NCBI GenBank assembly: GCA_009809945.1
Contig: WTPW01001654.1
Span: forward strand, 24,787-88,786
Reading direction: 5' to 3'
DNA from: Gigaspora margarita
Lineage: Eukaryota; Glomeromycota; Glomeromycetes; Diversisporales; Gigasporaceae
DNA length: 64,000 bases
Shown here: positions 11,805-21,834 of the stretch, piece after piece
Position numbering within the stretch: the stretch's first letter is position 1
Layout: each line of letters begins with the position of its first letter
The notes under the pieces: model-generated
What the model saw: the letters and a program-made list of their open reading frames with translations, nothing else
Databases searched by the model: none
What the model was told of the DNA's origin: nothing
Made by a program: the position numbers and the translations under genes

Positions 11805-12885
11805 TAAGATATACTAGTGTAAGTTCAATTTGGATAACTTTGATATTGTAATCCAATGTTATATATAAGTCTAGTTAGTCCATTTAATGTAATTTGTGAT
11901 TTTTATAATATCCTTTATCACAGTTTTTAGTTGGTATATACAAAGCAAGGACAGTAGAACCCCAGACATCTAGTATAGAGGTCATACTTGAAATTTTGCA
12001 GCAAAACACCTAAAATTTGAAAAGCAAAAACCAGTTTTTGCCAATTATCTTGGCATCCAATAGTCCAATTTGAATGGACTTTTTTAAAATAAAGCTCTCA
12101 GTGTGGTGCATCTATCAAAAAAAAGTTTATTCAATTCTAATCACCGAATTAGAAGTTATTAAAGTAAATAGATTTTGTTATTTTTAGCAAATTAGATCAT
12201 AATTGGCCAAAATCCAGTTATGAACTATATGAGAGATGTCCAGGGTCCTATGATAGTAGACAGAAGATGAAACAGTTAATTAAAAAGTGTTGGGCATTAT
12301 ATCAGTCTTGAAATTCTTTCAGCATGTTAGAGTATTTGAGATCTTTATTTAAATGCAGAATAATATGTAGATTCATTGTTAGTACTTTGATTATCAATAT
12401 GAATTATGTGTAATCCAGTTTATCCAATAACTTGAAATAGCATAGTAGAGTTTGTACTATTGTTTCTATTAGTTTTAGCAGTGCCAGATTATTAATAGTT
12501 ATGTGGAGTATTGTGCATAGTAAATAGAGCATAACTAAAGTTCTATTTTATTGTTTAAAAACATGTAATCTACAGATCCATCTGATTAAATTTGATTGGC
12601 TAGTTACAATTCTATATAATATTAATTTTATACTGTAATACAATAATAAAGAAAAAAAGAAAAAAAAGTTTTGCACAAAATTTCTAGATAGTAAAGTTTA
12701 ACTTTGTTGTGGGTAGTAATAGATGTTAGTAGTTGACCAGGTTGTTAATCTTTATAATAGTAAGGTTTTTACTATAATCAACCCTTTTTATATAAAGTTT
12801 GCATAGTTAAGGTTCAAGTTTTACTGAGCAAAATTTTTCTATAATCCAATCATGGTCAAAGTTTTATAGAACTTAAAGATTTTGT
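11805..12885. other. AT-rich stretch, no gene seen
   Basis: No coding frame, inverted repeat or RNA gene was recognised in this kilobase. Confidence 0.45.
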
Positions 12886-13065
12886 GCTAAGTTCTACAAT
12901 GTCAAGTTTTACTTTGATTAAAGTTTTGTCTTGATTAAAGTTTACCATGCCAACTTTTGTATGCTAACTTTTACCATGCCAAGTTTAACATATCAAGTTT
13001 CACTATGTCAAGTTTCACCATATCAAGTTTTACTGTGCTGTGCCAAGTTTCACGTGCCAAGGTAT
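12886..13065. repeat. ~20-bp minisatellite, ACCATGCCAAGTTT type
   Basis: Eight or more imperfect units of the type (C)AAGTTTCACCATATCAAGTTT. Confidence 0.6.
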
Positions 13066-13151
13066 AAAATCAATATAACATATTTAGAAATACTTGGACA
13101 ATATTATTAATTTTTTAATTTTTTAATTTTTAATTTTTTTTTTAGTTAATA

Positions 13152-13678
13152 TTGTTATTTTATTTCTGGTTAATTATTTTAAATGAAACCCAAAAATTTG
13201 GGCCTTGTTTTGTTGTTGATTGTACAAATACCAATATTAGATTCCATGTAATTACTGAGCTTGCATTTGAAGAATGTCATAAAAACCAAATGCTACAAAA
13301 GTATCCATATCTTGAAATAGAAAAACAACTATGTCATCCTCATTATTATAAAATTATAGAAGCTAATAGTAGTCAACAAAGAAAATCCTTTAAAAACAAA
13401 AAAAGTATTTAGAAAAAACAATTTAAATTCAATATAATGATAATTGTTTAGGTAGTATAATGTCTTTTTTTTTTTTAAAAAATATATATATATAGTTTTT
13501 TTATTTAATTTAATATTTTATATTAGATATAACATTTGCTTCAAGAGTTCAAGAATTAACAAGAGTATTATACTATCAACAATACCAAGAATCTGCAAAT
13601 CTTGAGTTGAATCTTATGAAATTTGAAAATATTATTAAAAGTGTGGATCCTCAACTTGAGGACTTATTAAATATATGA
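13152..13678 (+). pseudogene. Two-exon fragment of a gene family with Cys/His N-terminal segment
   Basis: Exon 1 (13152 to about 13403) encodes a segment with spaced Cys and His residues (CFVVDC, FEECHK, KQLCHPHYYKII) and a basic end. An intron with a GT donor at 13404 and an acceptor AG at 13525-13526 joins it to exon 2 (13527-13678), which encodes TFASRVQEL to SVDPQLEDLLN before TGA. From memory, the KQLCxxHY and (N/D)PQL patterns occur in a large family of uncharacterised Glomeromycotina proteins; this needs a search to confirm. The piece would be about 130 residues, shorter than those proteins, and downstream sequence decays, so it is most likely truncated. The Cys/His spacing suggests zinc binding (inference). 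Confidence 0.5.
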
Positions 13679-14390
13679 TGAATTTAGTTATTTCTAAAGA
13701 GCGTTCTGCCTATAGTATATTAGAACCATGAAATATCTATAGATAGACCAGGTATTAGTTTGCTTATTTTGGGTTTTTATACAGATCTTTTCTATTTTTA
13801 GTAATTTTTGCTTATTTTTGAGGTTTTTCTGCAGATATTTCTATTTTTAGTAATTTTATAATTAACCTGACCTATTTATATAATTTCAGGGTCCTAGTAT
13901 ATCTTCTGTTTTTTTTCTTGTTTTTAAGCACTGTGAGAGTAAACTTTGTATACCAGCTTGTCAATAAAATTACATAATTACTATTGGCATTGATTAGGTC
14001 TGGGACCTTTAAGTTCAAGAAAATATTAAAAAACATCTAAATGTTATCAATTTGTAAGTCCCTACTTTGCCATATAAGATTAGATATTTTGTGGAAATTG
14101 GTTAAGCTATAGAGGCCATATTGATTCAGATCTAAGAATAGCTACAACCTTTTTTTACTATTATTTATATTTGCATTAAAGTCTTCCATTATAAGTTTGT
14201 GCTAATTATTATGTTTTGCTTCTGACACCTATAGAGCTATTTGTTTTTGTATACAAGTTAGAAGATCTGGGTGATCAAAGGGCAAATATACTGCTATTAT
14301 TCTGGTCTTGTTTTCTGGGAAGAAAAGTCTATATGTATTGTTAACTAGGGTATATAATATTGTATATATATAGTTAAATTGAGTTGTACA

Positions 14391-14500
14391 TAGAGGCGGG
14401 GACATTATAGCAGTATTTGAGTAATTACCCAAATATTACCCAAATTTTATATGACGTAAGAGGGTAATTACCCTTGGCCTAAGCAATGTTCCCACCTCTA
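14391..14500. mobile_element. 110-bp hAT-type MITE in LINE-C, perfect 8-bp target duplication
   Basis: Ends TAGAGGCGGGGACATT and AATGTTCCCACCTCTA (TAGNG type). GTTGTACA flanks both sides (14383-14390, 14501-14508). Removing the element and one GTTGTACA joins the minus-strand LINE frame as YYLCTTQFNYIYT. Confidence 0.9.
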
Positions 14501-14679
14501 GTTGTACACAAATAATAATATGCTGAGGCTTGCTTTTCTATTTTGTGTCAATTGCAAAACATAGTTAGATGTGAATACCTTATAGTGTATATTGTAAGTG
14601 CTATTGGATTGCTATTCTTTAGTTTGGTTTCTGAAAGGGACACAATATTTATGTACTCTTGGATATAGTAATCTATTCA

Positions 14680-14997
14680 GGATGGAAATTATTTCACTAA
14701 CAATTGCTTTACAGACACACCATTTTACTGACAAATTATTTACTGACAAGTTCATTTTACCAACAGTTCATTAAACCAAAGCTTATTTTACTGACAAAGT
14801 AATTCTGGTTATTGTCATTAGGATCAGGATAAGGTCTGGGTAAAATTAAGGTTAAAGATAGTGTGCTTTATAAAAAAAACTTGCTGGTGAAAAGATCTTT
14901 AGTGAAATGTACTATCAGTAAAATGAACTTGTTGGTAAATAACTTGTCGATGAAATGGAGTGTCTTGAAGTGATTGTTAGTAAAATAATATGGACCC
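14680..14997 (-). mobile_element. MULE-type MITE in LINE-C, 9-bp target duplication (family M, copy 1)
   Basis: Ends GGATGGAAATTATTTCACTA and (as reverse complement) GGGTCCATATTATTTTACTA. ATCTATTCA flanks both sides (14671-14679, 14998-15006). A 9-bp duplication is typical of Mutator-like elements. The arms repeat ACTGACAAGTTCATTTTAC-type words around a spacer without coding sequence. Relative to copies 2 and 3 the spacer is reversed. Removal restores the LINE-C frame (KLHA-stop-IDYYIQEY). Confidence 0.9.
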
Positions 14998-15377
14998 ATC
15001 TATTCATGCATGAAGTTTTATTGTAGTTTGCTCAGGTGTGCCCATGTTTTGTATTATCATGTTGTTATTTCTTATTGATTTCATTAATATGATCCTCTCC
15101 TTGTGTATTTTTGACTATTTGGATTTGTTCTTTTTTCTGCATAATTGTATCAGTGTTGATCTCCTCTTTACCAAAAAGGTCCCAGTTCAGTAGTAAAAAG
15201 GATGTAATCTGAAATATAAAATTAGAAATTGTTTCCATTACAAAGTACTATCTTAAAAATTCTATAGCTAGTAGAATATTTACCTATTCCATTATGGGGA
15301 AGTTCTATTTGGTTAATAGTTTTTGTTGTTTTATTTGTCTATTGAGCTCTTCAAGTATGTTTAGTAGTTGGTTTTTT

Positions 15378-16040
15378 GCCCTATAAGAAAATTGGACTGG
15401 ATCAGCATGGGTTGCATTGGATAGGCACAGGTCTTTTTGGCACAGATTATGATCTGGATTTGTACAAGTATGGTTCATATTAGTACAGATTCTGTGGACC
15501 ATGTAGGACTATATGCCCATGCCAAATGGACCATAAATGGCATAGGTTTTGCAGCAGTTTACTAGTTGAATTAGCACAGGATTTGGCACAGATAAATGTA
15601 AATTCATGTGCTGCCATGATAATGATGTGAATAACTATTAAACTATAAATTTATATAAGTAATCAATATAAGATGAACAAGCTAACTGCATATGAAGTAA
15701 AATTTTGTAAGAAATTTTCTTTGTTAAGACATACATGGAAGCTTCATCTGTGAAATCATAATATATCGCTCTTTTTTTAAAAAAAATCACTTACTGATCT
15801 TTCGCTCTCCATGAAATGAGCCAACATGTATCACAAGCCAATATGTATATAATGTACACATACATGCCATCTGAATGCACTAGTGATATTATGTGCCACT
15901 CTTTGCCATAATGTCCATGCCATTTTTACTGTGCCATTCCGTGAAATGTTCCTGCACATACCATATGATCTATGCCATTTGAGCATTCTCGACACCAACT
16001 CATACTACTACCTGTACCACTTTTCTTACAGATTTGTTCT
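15378..16040 (+). mobile_element. CCCTATAAGAAAA-family element, fullest copy (~660 bp), inside LINE-C
   Basis: The left end CCCTATAAGAAAATTGG is the inverted match of the right end CCACTTTTCTTACAG. It aligns with the copies at 4835, 7085 and 8870. Minus-strand LINE-C sequence lies on both sides. No clean target duplication was found and no protein is encoded. Confidence 0.65.
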
Positions 16041-16248
16041 TTTTTTTTCTTTTTTAGAAATCTTAATCCAATCATTAGAATTGAATGTAAGAAGTAATGT
16101 TCCCATAGAGCTCTTGCTGTAATTGTAAGTTCTCTTGGAATTATAATAAAATTGTCAGATTTATTTTTGTGACCAGTTTGGGTCCATTGAAAAGTTTAGG
16201 TTGTTAGTATAATTGAAGTTTATATATGCTTTTGGAATAGAATTGGTA

Positions 16249-16860
16249 TTATATAATATGCAGGAACTGTATATGGAAACTTGCCAAAATTTTATCATTA
16301 TCAATGAGAAAGGTAAATTTGCTTGCTATTAGCAATTTATATAGATTACCCAGAAGAAATTTTTTGCTAATAAGATTATTGTTCAGTAGCATTTTAAAGG
16401 CATGTACCTCTTTTAATTTTCTAACATTTTCTCTGAAGTGCTCTGCATCCATGGGATAGAAAAAGAAAATCTCTTTAAACTGTAGAGTAAGTTTATGTAG
16501 TATCAGTAGGAGGGGTATTTTGTTAGATAGTAGCTCAAATTATGTATTCATAATAGTACTAGATATATAGTGTTGTTGCAACTTCTTTTTGTATATTCTT
16601 ATATTTTTTAGATCAGCCTGGGAAGTGATCAGAAATTGTGTTGAGTTTAATCATTTAGCTATCCTGGATGCATCATAAGTGAGGCCAGATTTCTGCTATA
16701 TGTGTCTGGTAGTCTTTCAAATTCAAGGATTTGTCTGAGAGTTATTGCTATGGCTCTTACTTGTTTTTGGTCAGTTAGAGGTCATTCAAAAGGTAACAGT
16801 TTTCTAAGTTCTCTATTTGCTTTTCTATCTTATTTGTGTGGTCTGGCAAAGTAAAATACA
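16249..16860 (-). pseudogene. LINE-C ORF1 remnant, 3' part
   Basis: On the minus strand the frame reads TIRKMIDKNQ, FYFARPHK, ANRELRKLLPFE, QVRAIAITLRQILEFE, DTYSRNLASLMMHPG, with several stops, then a basic segment down to about 16250. It joins in frame with the part above 17642 when the insert 16898-17635 is removed. No known domain was recognised; position and basic make-up fit a LINE ORF1 nucleic-acid-binding protein. Confidence 0.5.
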
Positions 16861-16897
16861 TTTTGGTCTTGATTTTTATCAATCATCTTCCTTATAG

Positions 16898-17635
16898 CAG
16901 TGTTGTTACAGAACAGCTTAGGACAATAATTTGAACAATTTTGAACAATTTTGAACAAGTAAAATTACTTAAAATTTTACTAAGATAACCTATTTTAAAT
17001 TTAACTTAAATGTGTTCAGCACCTAAAAAAATATATAGTTATATATTTTTTAGATACATTTATTAATTATTAAAGCCTGGACAAGCTTTGAACAATCTTG
17101 GATATTTGGACAATTTTGGACATGGGCAAGGCAAAAAAAGACCTTTAAAGAAACTAGTACTTTTTTTTAGATGAGTTTAAGATAGTTTAAGATAATATTA
17201 AAGTTATTAATATTATTTTTTTTATAATTAAAAGATTATTTTAAGATTTAAAATCTAAAAATAATAATATTATTATGGTTTAATAATTATAAATTATTAT
17301 AAGATAATTATATGATTATTGGTTAAGATTATTTTAAGATGTTTTTAAGATTTTACTAAGATTTTTTTAAGATGATAATAAGATTATTTTAAGATTATTT
17401 TAAGATTACTATAAGATTATTTTAAGATTATTTTAAGATGGTTTTAAGATTATTATAAGATAAGATTATTATAAGATTATTTTAAGATTATTATAAGATT
17501 ATTAGAAGTATTATAAGATTATTATAAGACATAATTTTGATAATTTTATTATAATCTTTAAGATTATAATAAATCAATGGAAAAAAATTAGGTAGTTTCT
17601 GTAAAGACTGTAGACAGCCAAAACGTACAACACTG
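16898..17635. mobile_element. hAT-type non-autonomous element in LINE-C ORF1
   Basis: Ends CAGTGTTGTTACAG and GTACAACACTG (CAGNG type), flanked by CTTATAG at 16891-16897 and 17636-17642 (7 bp matched; hAT elements usually make 8). Removal rejoins the LINE-C minus-strand frame as IDFNTIRKMID. The interior is mostly an AAGATTATTTT microsatellite (17280-17540). Confidence 0.8.
17280..17540. repeat. AAGATTATTTTAAGATTATT satellite array
   Basis: About twenty imperfect ~10-bp units (AAGATTATTA/TTTT) make up most of the hAT-type insert. Confidence 0.75.
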
Positions 17636-17642
17636 CTTATAG

Positions 17643-18850
17643 TATTAAAGTCTATTTTAATCTCTATTCTAATGAATTCTATTAGGTATATAGTGTACTA
17701 AGTAATTCCATGTGCATCTAAGTTAGTAAATTCTTTATTTGTTTAGTAATTCAGTATAAGTTTCTTTCTAAGCATATTAGAAATCTGGACCCTGTTCACT
17801 TTGTTAATTATATAAACTCTGTGTACCTGCTTATATCTGTCCATTATTTTATTTAATAATTTTATAAATTTTTTATTGATATTGGAGTGGGTATTATATC
17901 TTTTAGTGAAAGTGCGAAAAAGGCATGATCTCTGTAGAAAAATTTTAGATCAATTGCTTGTAGAATCTTTTTTGGGTTGGTTTAGTATGTAGATTGTGCT
18001 GCATCAATTTTTAAATTCTATTAGCTCTAAGAATACTACAATTATCTTGTCATAAGTTTATTAATTTTGATCAAACTCCTTGGATTTCTTAATTAATCTG
18101 GTTAGATCCAGTATTGGTCTAGTAAAAGTTTTCTGTTTGACTATAGATTTTTGTGTGTTCTTATCAGATATCATACTATTTGAGACCTCTTTCTGATTCA
18201 AATTGAGATCCAATTATTGGTAGAGTAGTTAGTTTGTGTATTATTTGTTAAAGATCTTGTTTTTGGTCTATTCTGGAAGCTTTCAACTATATTTGGGTCT
18301 GATTAAAGTACTATTTCTTTGGGGTTTGAGGTCTTATTTATTTTTGTCAATAGTTTTAGGTCCTTGCTTAGGTTCTTTTTTATTCTGGTTTGATTTGATT
18401 CTGGAATCAATAGTGATATCATGCTATCATTTTGAAAGAGTGAACTGATTTTACTACTTTTTTATTTAGATTTGAGGTTGTAGTAGATAATATCTCCTGT
18501 ATTATTTGTGGGTTGTTTTTTTCTTTGTGGTTTCTTTTTGTTGAATGTTCTTGTTCTCGTATTGTGTATCAGGTAAATCAATATCTTTAGTTTCCATTCA
18601 GCTTAGGTTTGACTAGTTTCTTTGTATTCCTTTGTTGCTTTGTGTTGCTAACTTTGTCAGCAACAAGTTTTTGAATATAGTTGGCATGCAAAAGGCCATA
18701 GTTCTATTTCTTTTTCTTATATTTCTACTGTTTGTCATAATATAGTTGCTAATTGGCTCTTTAACTAATATTGCACATTGTTTCTTTGTAAAACTCTCTC
18801 TACTATTTGTTGTTTTTGTGATTTAAAGTAATATCCAGAAAAGAGTTTTG
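17643..18850 (-). pseudogene. LINE-C ORF1 remnant, 5' part
   Basis: The minus strand shows coding character with stops: KNNPQIIQEILSTTTSNLNK near 18480, then KILQAIDLKFFYRDHAFFAL near 17930 and WTDISRYTEFI near 17850. No domain was recognised. It lies upstream of the endonuclease remnant of the same LINE. Confidence 0.5.
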
Positions 18851-18869
18851 AGTTTATATTATTAATAAT

Positions 18870-19300
18870 AGATTGCTTTACAATTTTAATAATAAATGTG
18901 TAAGCTTGTAATTTTTGTAGTATGGGTTGATTATTTTAGCAGTGTAAATTTGTAAATTCAACAATGGACGTGTTTATCATTAAGCAGAATAAATTCATAG
19001 TTTTAATAGTAGGCAGGTTTTTGATTCCAGTAGTAGTTATTTGTAGTTTTAACAGTAAAAGGTTCATAATTTGATATTAAACTAGTTTTAATTTTAACAT
19101 AATATAAGTTTATAATTTTATCAATGGATTGGTTTAGAATTTTTTTAAAAGGTAAGTAATGTTTTCAATTGTAATAGGTGAGTTTATTATTTCATTAGTA
19201 AGTATATTAATTATCTCAATTAGTAAACTTATAGTAGATAGATTTGTGATTTCAATAGTAGGTAAAATTATATTTTCAATAATATGTAATTTATAGTTTA
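18870..19300. repeat. Minisatellite, GTAGGTTTATAATTTCAATA type
   Basis: A dozen imperfect ~30-bp units of the same kind as the shorter array at 3905-4030, 15 kb away. One ends where a MULE-type MITE begins. Confidence 0.6.
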
Positions 19301-19611
19301 GTAGTAGATAGTAATATTTTCACTGACAATCACTTCACAGACACCCCATTTCACTAATAAATTATTTACTGACAAGTTCATTTTACTAATAGTATATTTT
19401 ACCAAAGCTCATTTCATCAACAAGATTTTTTCTATAAAGTACACTAACTTTAACTTTAATTTTATCCTGACTCTACTCTGACTCTAATAACAATAACCAG
19501 AATTACTTTGTTAGTAAAATAAGCTTCGATAAAATGAGCTATTAGTAAAATGAACTTGTTAGTAAATAATTGTTGGTAAATGGGGTCTGTGAAGTGATTG
19601 TTAATAAAATA
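19301..19611 (+). mobile_element. MULE-type MITE, family M copy 2
   Basis: CACTGACAATCACTTCACAG at the left pairs with GTGAAGTGATTGTTAATAAA at the right. Inner words ACTGACAAGTTCATTTTAC and CCAGAATTACTTTGTTAGTA are shared with copies 1, 3 and 4. A diverged 9-bp flank (TATAGTTTA / TATAAATTA) is compatible with a target duplication. Confidence 0.75.
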
Positions 19612-19615
19612 ATTG

Positions 19616-20101
19616 CCACCTATAAATTATGTTTTGCAAATAAATTAAAAACTTTTATATAATTTTTTTTAAAAAAACTATATTAACTCTTTCCAATAAT
19701 TACTTGGACCAAATTTTCTATATAAGAAAAACAAAAAGTTTTTTGTTAAAGCATTGCAAATACTTAATGTATAGTAGAATAATACAAGAAACTGTTTTTA
19801 TAAAGGTCAACTATTGTATAGATGCACTAGTCTGGTACAGTCCTTAGCAGGACTAATTACATGGTGGTAATGGTCCAGTCTAGTCCATTTCAGTTCTCAG
19901 TCCATCAATATTATTTTGTAGCACAAGATGTGTTAACAATGATAATCTTGTCCATTAGTTTGCTACAATACTAATTAAGTTAGCCTATCTGACAAATTTA
20001 TAAGTTTTGGTAAAAATGTGAATTTCAAATATTTTTTTAAGCTATTACTGATCTTTAGAAATTTGTAAGTAGCTACTTTTGAAGTTTTCAAGATCTTGCA
20101 T
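19616..20101. other. AT-rich stretch, no gene seen
   Basis: It holds a GC-richer patch with AGTCCTTAGCAGGACTAATT (near 19840) that resembles the arm of the element at 46190. Otherwise nothing was recognised. Confidence 0.4.
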
Positions 20102-20105
20102 TTAA

Positions 20106-20433
20106 GGGTAGAGTATAAGTAGATCATTTTTTATAATACTAATTATGACTCTACTATGTAAATCAGATTACACAATACAATCACTACTGATGTGCTATAT
20201 AAAAATAAATATTATATTATAAAATATTTCTAAACCTGTTTTTGTATACTTGTTTTATCAAAATATTAAAAAAAACCATATTAACTAAGTTGGTATGTTA
20301 AAAATTTACTTACCAAATTAATGAAATTTGCGAGTGATAAATAAAATTTGCAAGTGACAATGCGAAACTAGCCAATCAAATCATGTGATTTACAAGTGAT
20401 TTACAAGTGATCGACATTGGGTATACTCTACCC
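20106..20433. mobile_element. 328-bp MITE with TTAA flanks (piggyBac type)
   Basis: Ends GGGTAGAGTATAAG and TATACTCTACCC. TTAA flanks both sides (20102-20105, 20434-20437); TTAA target duplication is the known piggyBac mark. The interior is AT-rich with AAGTGATTTACAAGTGAT repeats. Confidence 0.7.
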
Positions 20434-20449
20434 TTAATATTTTTTTAAA

Positions 20450-21705
20450 GGAGCTTCCAGAAATTAGCTGATTTCTGGGTAGCTGAGTGGGTTAGCTAAA
20501 GTATCAGATGTAATTCCAGCCAAAATTTCATAATTTCGACCAAATTTACAATTTATTTTGACCAAAATTAAAGATTTAACAATAATATTTAAATTAATAG
20601 CTTTTGATTTACTGGACCAAATTTGATATTTAACTACCAAAATGATTCTGTCAATGAGAGAATTTTAGCAAGCCCAAAATTATAAAAAATCAACCACAGG
20701 ATTCTGTGATCAAAATAGTTTGTGTTATTATAAAAGTTCTATAATTTATTAAATAATTATTAACCATTTATAGTAACACAAATTTATTTCAATTTTAGGA
20801 TTCCGTAATTGGATTTTAATGATCTTGGGTTTGCTAGAATCCTCACATTAAGAGGATCCTTTTGGTAGTTAACATCAAAATTGGCCTAGTAGATCAAAAA
20901 TTATTAACAATTAAAAATTAATTGTTAATTGTTAATAACTTTTGATCTACTGGGCTGATTTTGATGATTCAACTAATAAATGCTCCTCTCAATGAGAGGA
21001 TTCTAGCAAGCCCAAAATTATTAAAATACAATCACAGGATCCTAAAATCAGAATAAAGTTGTATTACTATAAATTGTTTGATAAATTATAGAACATTTAT
21101 AGTAACACAAATTTATACTAATTAAAGGATCCTATAATTGGATTTTTATAATTTTGGCCTTGATATAATTCTCACATTGAGAGGATCATTTTGGTAGTTG
21201 AATCATCAAATTTGGCCCAGTAGACTAAAAGTTATTAACAATTAAAAATTAATTTTAAACTATTAATAACTTTTGATCTACTAGGCCAAATTCGATCTTT
21301 CAACTACCAAAATGATCCTCTCAATGGAGAAAATCTAGCAAGCCCAAAATTATTAAAATCCAATTACAGGATCCTAAGATCGAAATAAATTTGTATTACT
21401 ATAAAATGGTTATAATTATTTAATAAATTATAGAACTATTATAGTAATACAAATCTATTATTATCACAGGATCCAGTAATTAGATTTTTGTACTTTTGGG
21501 TTATCAAGAATCTTCTCATTGAGAGGTTTATTTGGTAGATAAATTATCAAATTTGGTCCAGCAAATTAAAAAATATTTACTATTAAATATTATATCTAAC
21601 TTTTTAATAATTAGAAAATCTGATTAGCTAATTGGAGTAGGTGTGAGTAGGTGGTAGGCTCATAGTAAACAAAAATCAGCAGTTTCCAAAAAATATAATG
21701 TGCAT
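20450..21705. mobile_element. Triple-hairpin element with GGAGCTTCCAGAAATTA end
   Basis: The left end GGAGCTTCCAGAAATTA matches the end of the 904-bp element at 41339; the right end (CAGCAGTTTCC) is degenerate. Inside are three successive palindromes of about 310 bp (20600-20920, 20930-21240, 21260-21570). Each runs from GATCTACTGGACCAAAT-type through CTACCAAAATGATCCTCTCA and AGCAAGCCCAAAATT to a centre and back. No coding sequence. A PIF/Harbinger relation is inferred from the element at 41339. Confidence 0.8.
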
Positions 21706-21834
21706 TTATTTATACTAGAATTATTATATAGAATACAGTACAAGATAAAAAATTATTTTTATGTTTTATTACTGTCAATGTTAACTATTGGTTAATATGG
21801 TTTAACTATTAATTAATTATATATTTTTTTAATC

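Larger units (their letters stand above)
13880..15150 (-). pseudogene. LINE-C endonuclease domain (broken ORF2)
   Basis: APE-like endonuclease of a LINE, which nicks target DNA for reverse transcription. On the minus strand, one frame runs from NNNMIIQNMGTPEQTTIKLH (near 15050) through SETK, AVYLP and DFNAN to SWYTKFTLT once the MITEs at 14680-14997 and 14391-14500 are taken out. The GDFN motif reads EDFN. In-frame TAG/TGA codons stand where Gln or Trp is likely. It cannot be functional. Confidence 0.7.
13700..18880 (-). mobile_element. LINE-C: decayed non-LTR retrotransposon on the minus strand, with four later insertions
   Basis: Read on the minus strand, the 5' part (18850 to 16560) carries an ORF1-like frame (FFYRDHAFFALSLKDIIPTP; FYFARPHK; AITLRQILEFERLPDTYS). 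The 3' part (about 15150 to 13880) carries an APE-type endonuclease: IVSLSETKLKN near 14640, TRIIAVYLPFDHPDLLT near 14300, IMEDFNANIN near 14190 (for the usual GDFN), and IDNI then NSNYVILLTSW. Many TAG/TGA stops interrupt it. The reverse transcriptase end is missing; the element is cut near 13700. Insertions at 14391, 14680, 15378 and 16898 split it. For three of them, removing the insert restores the frame. Both outer borders are approximate. Confidence 0.75.

Noticed and set aside
17280..17540. Regular repeat considered as a CRISPR array
   Set aside because: Units are about 10 bp, AT-only, without unique spacers, in a eukaryotic genome.
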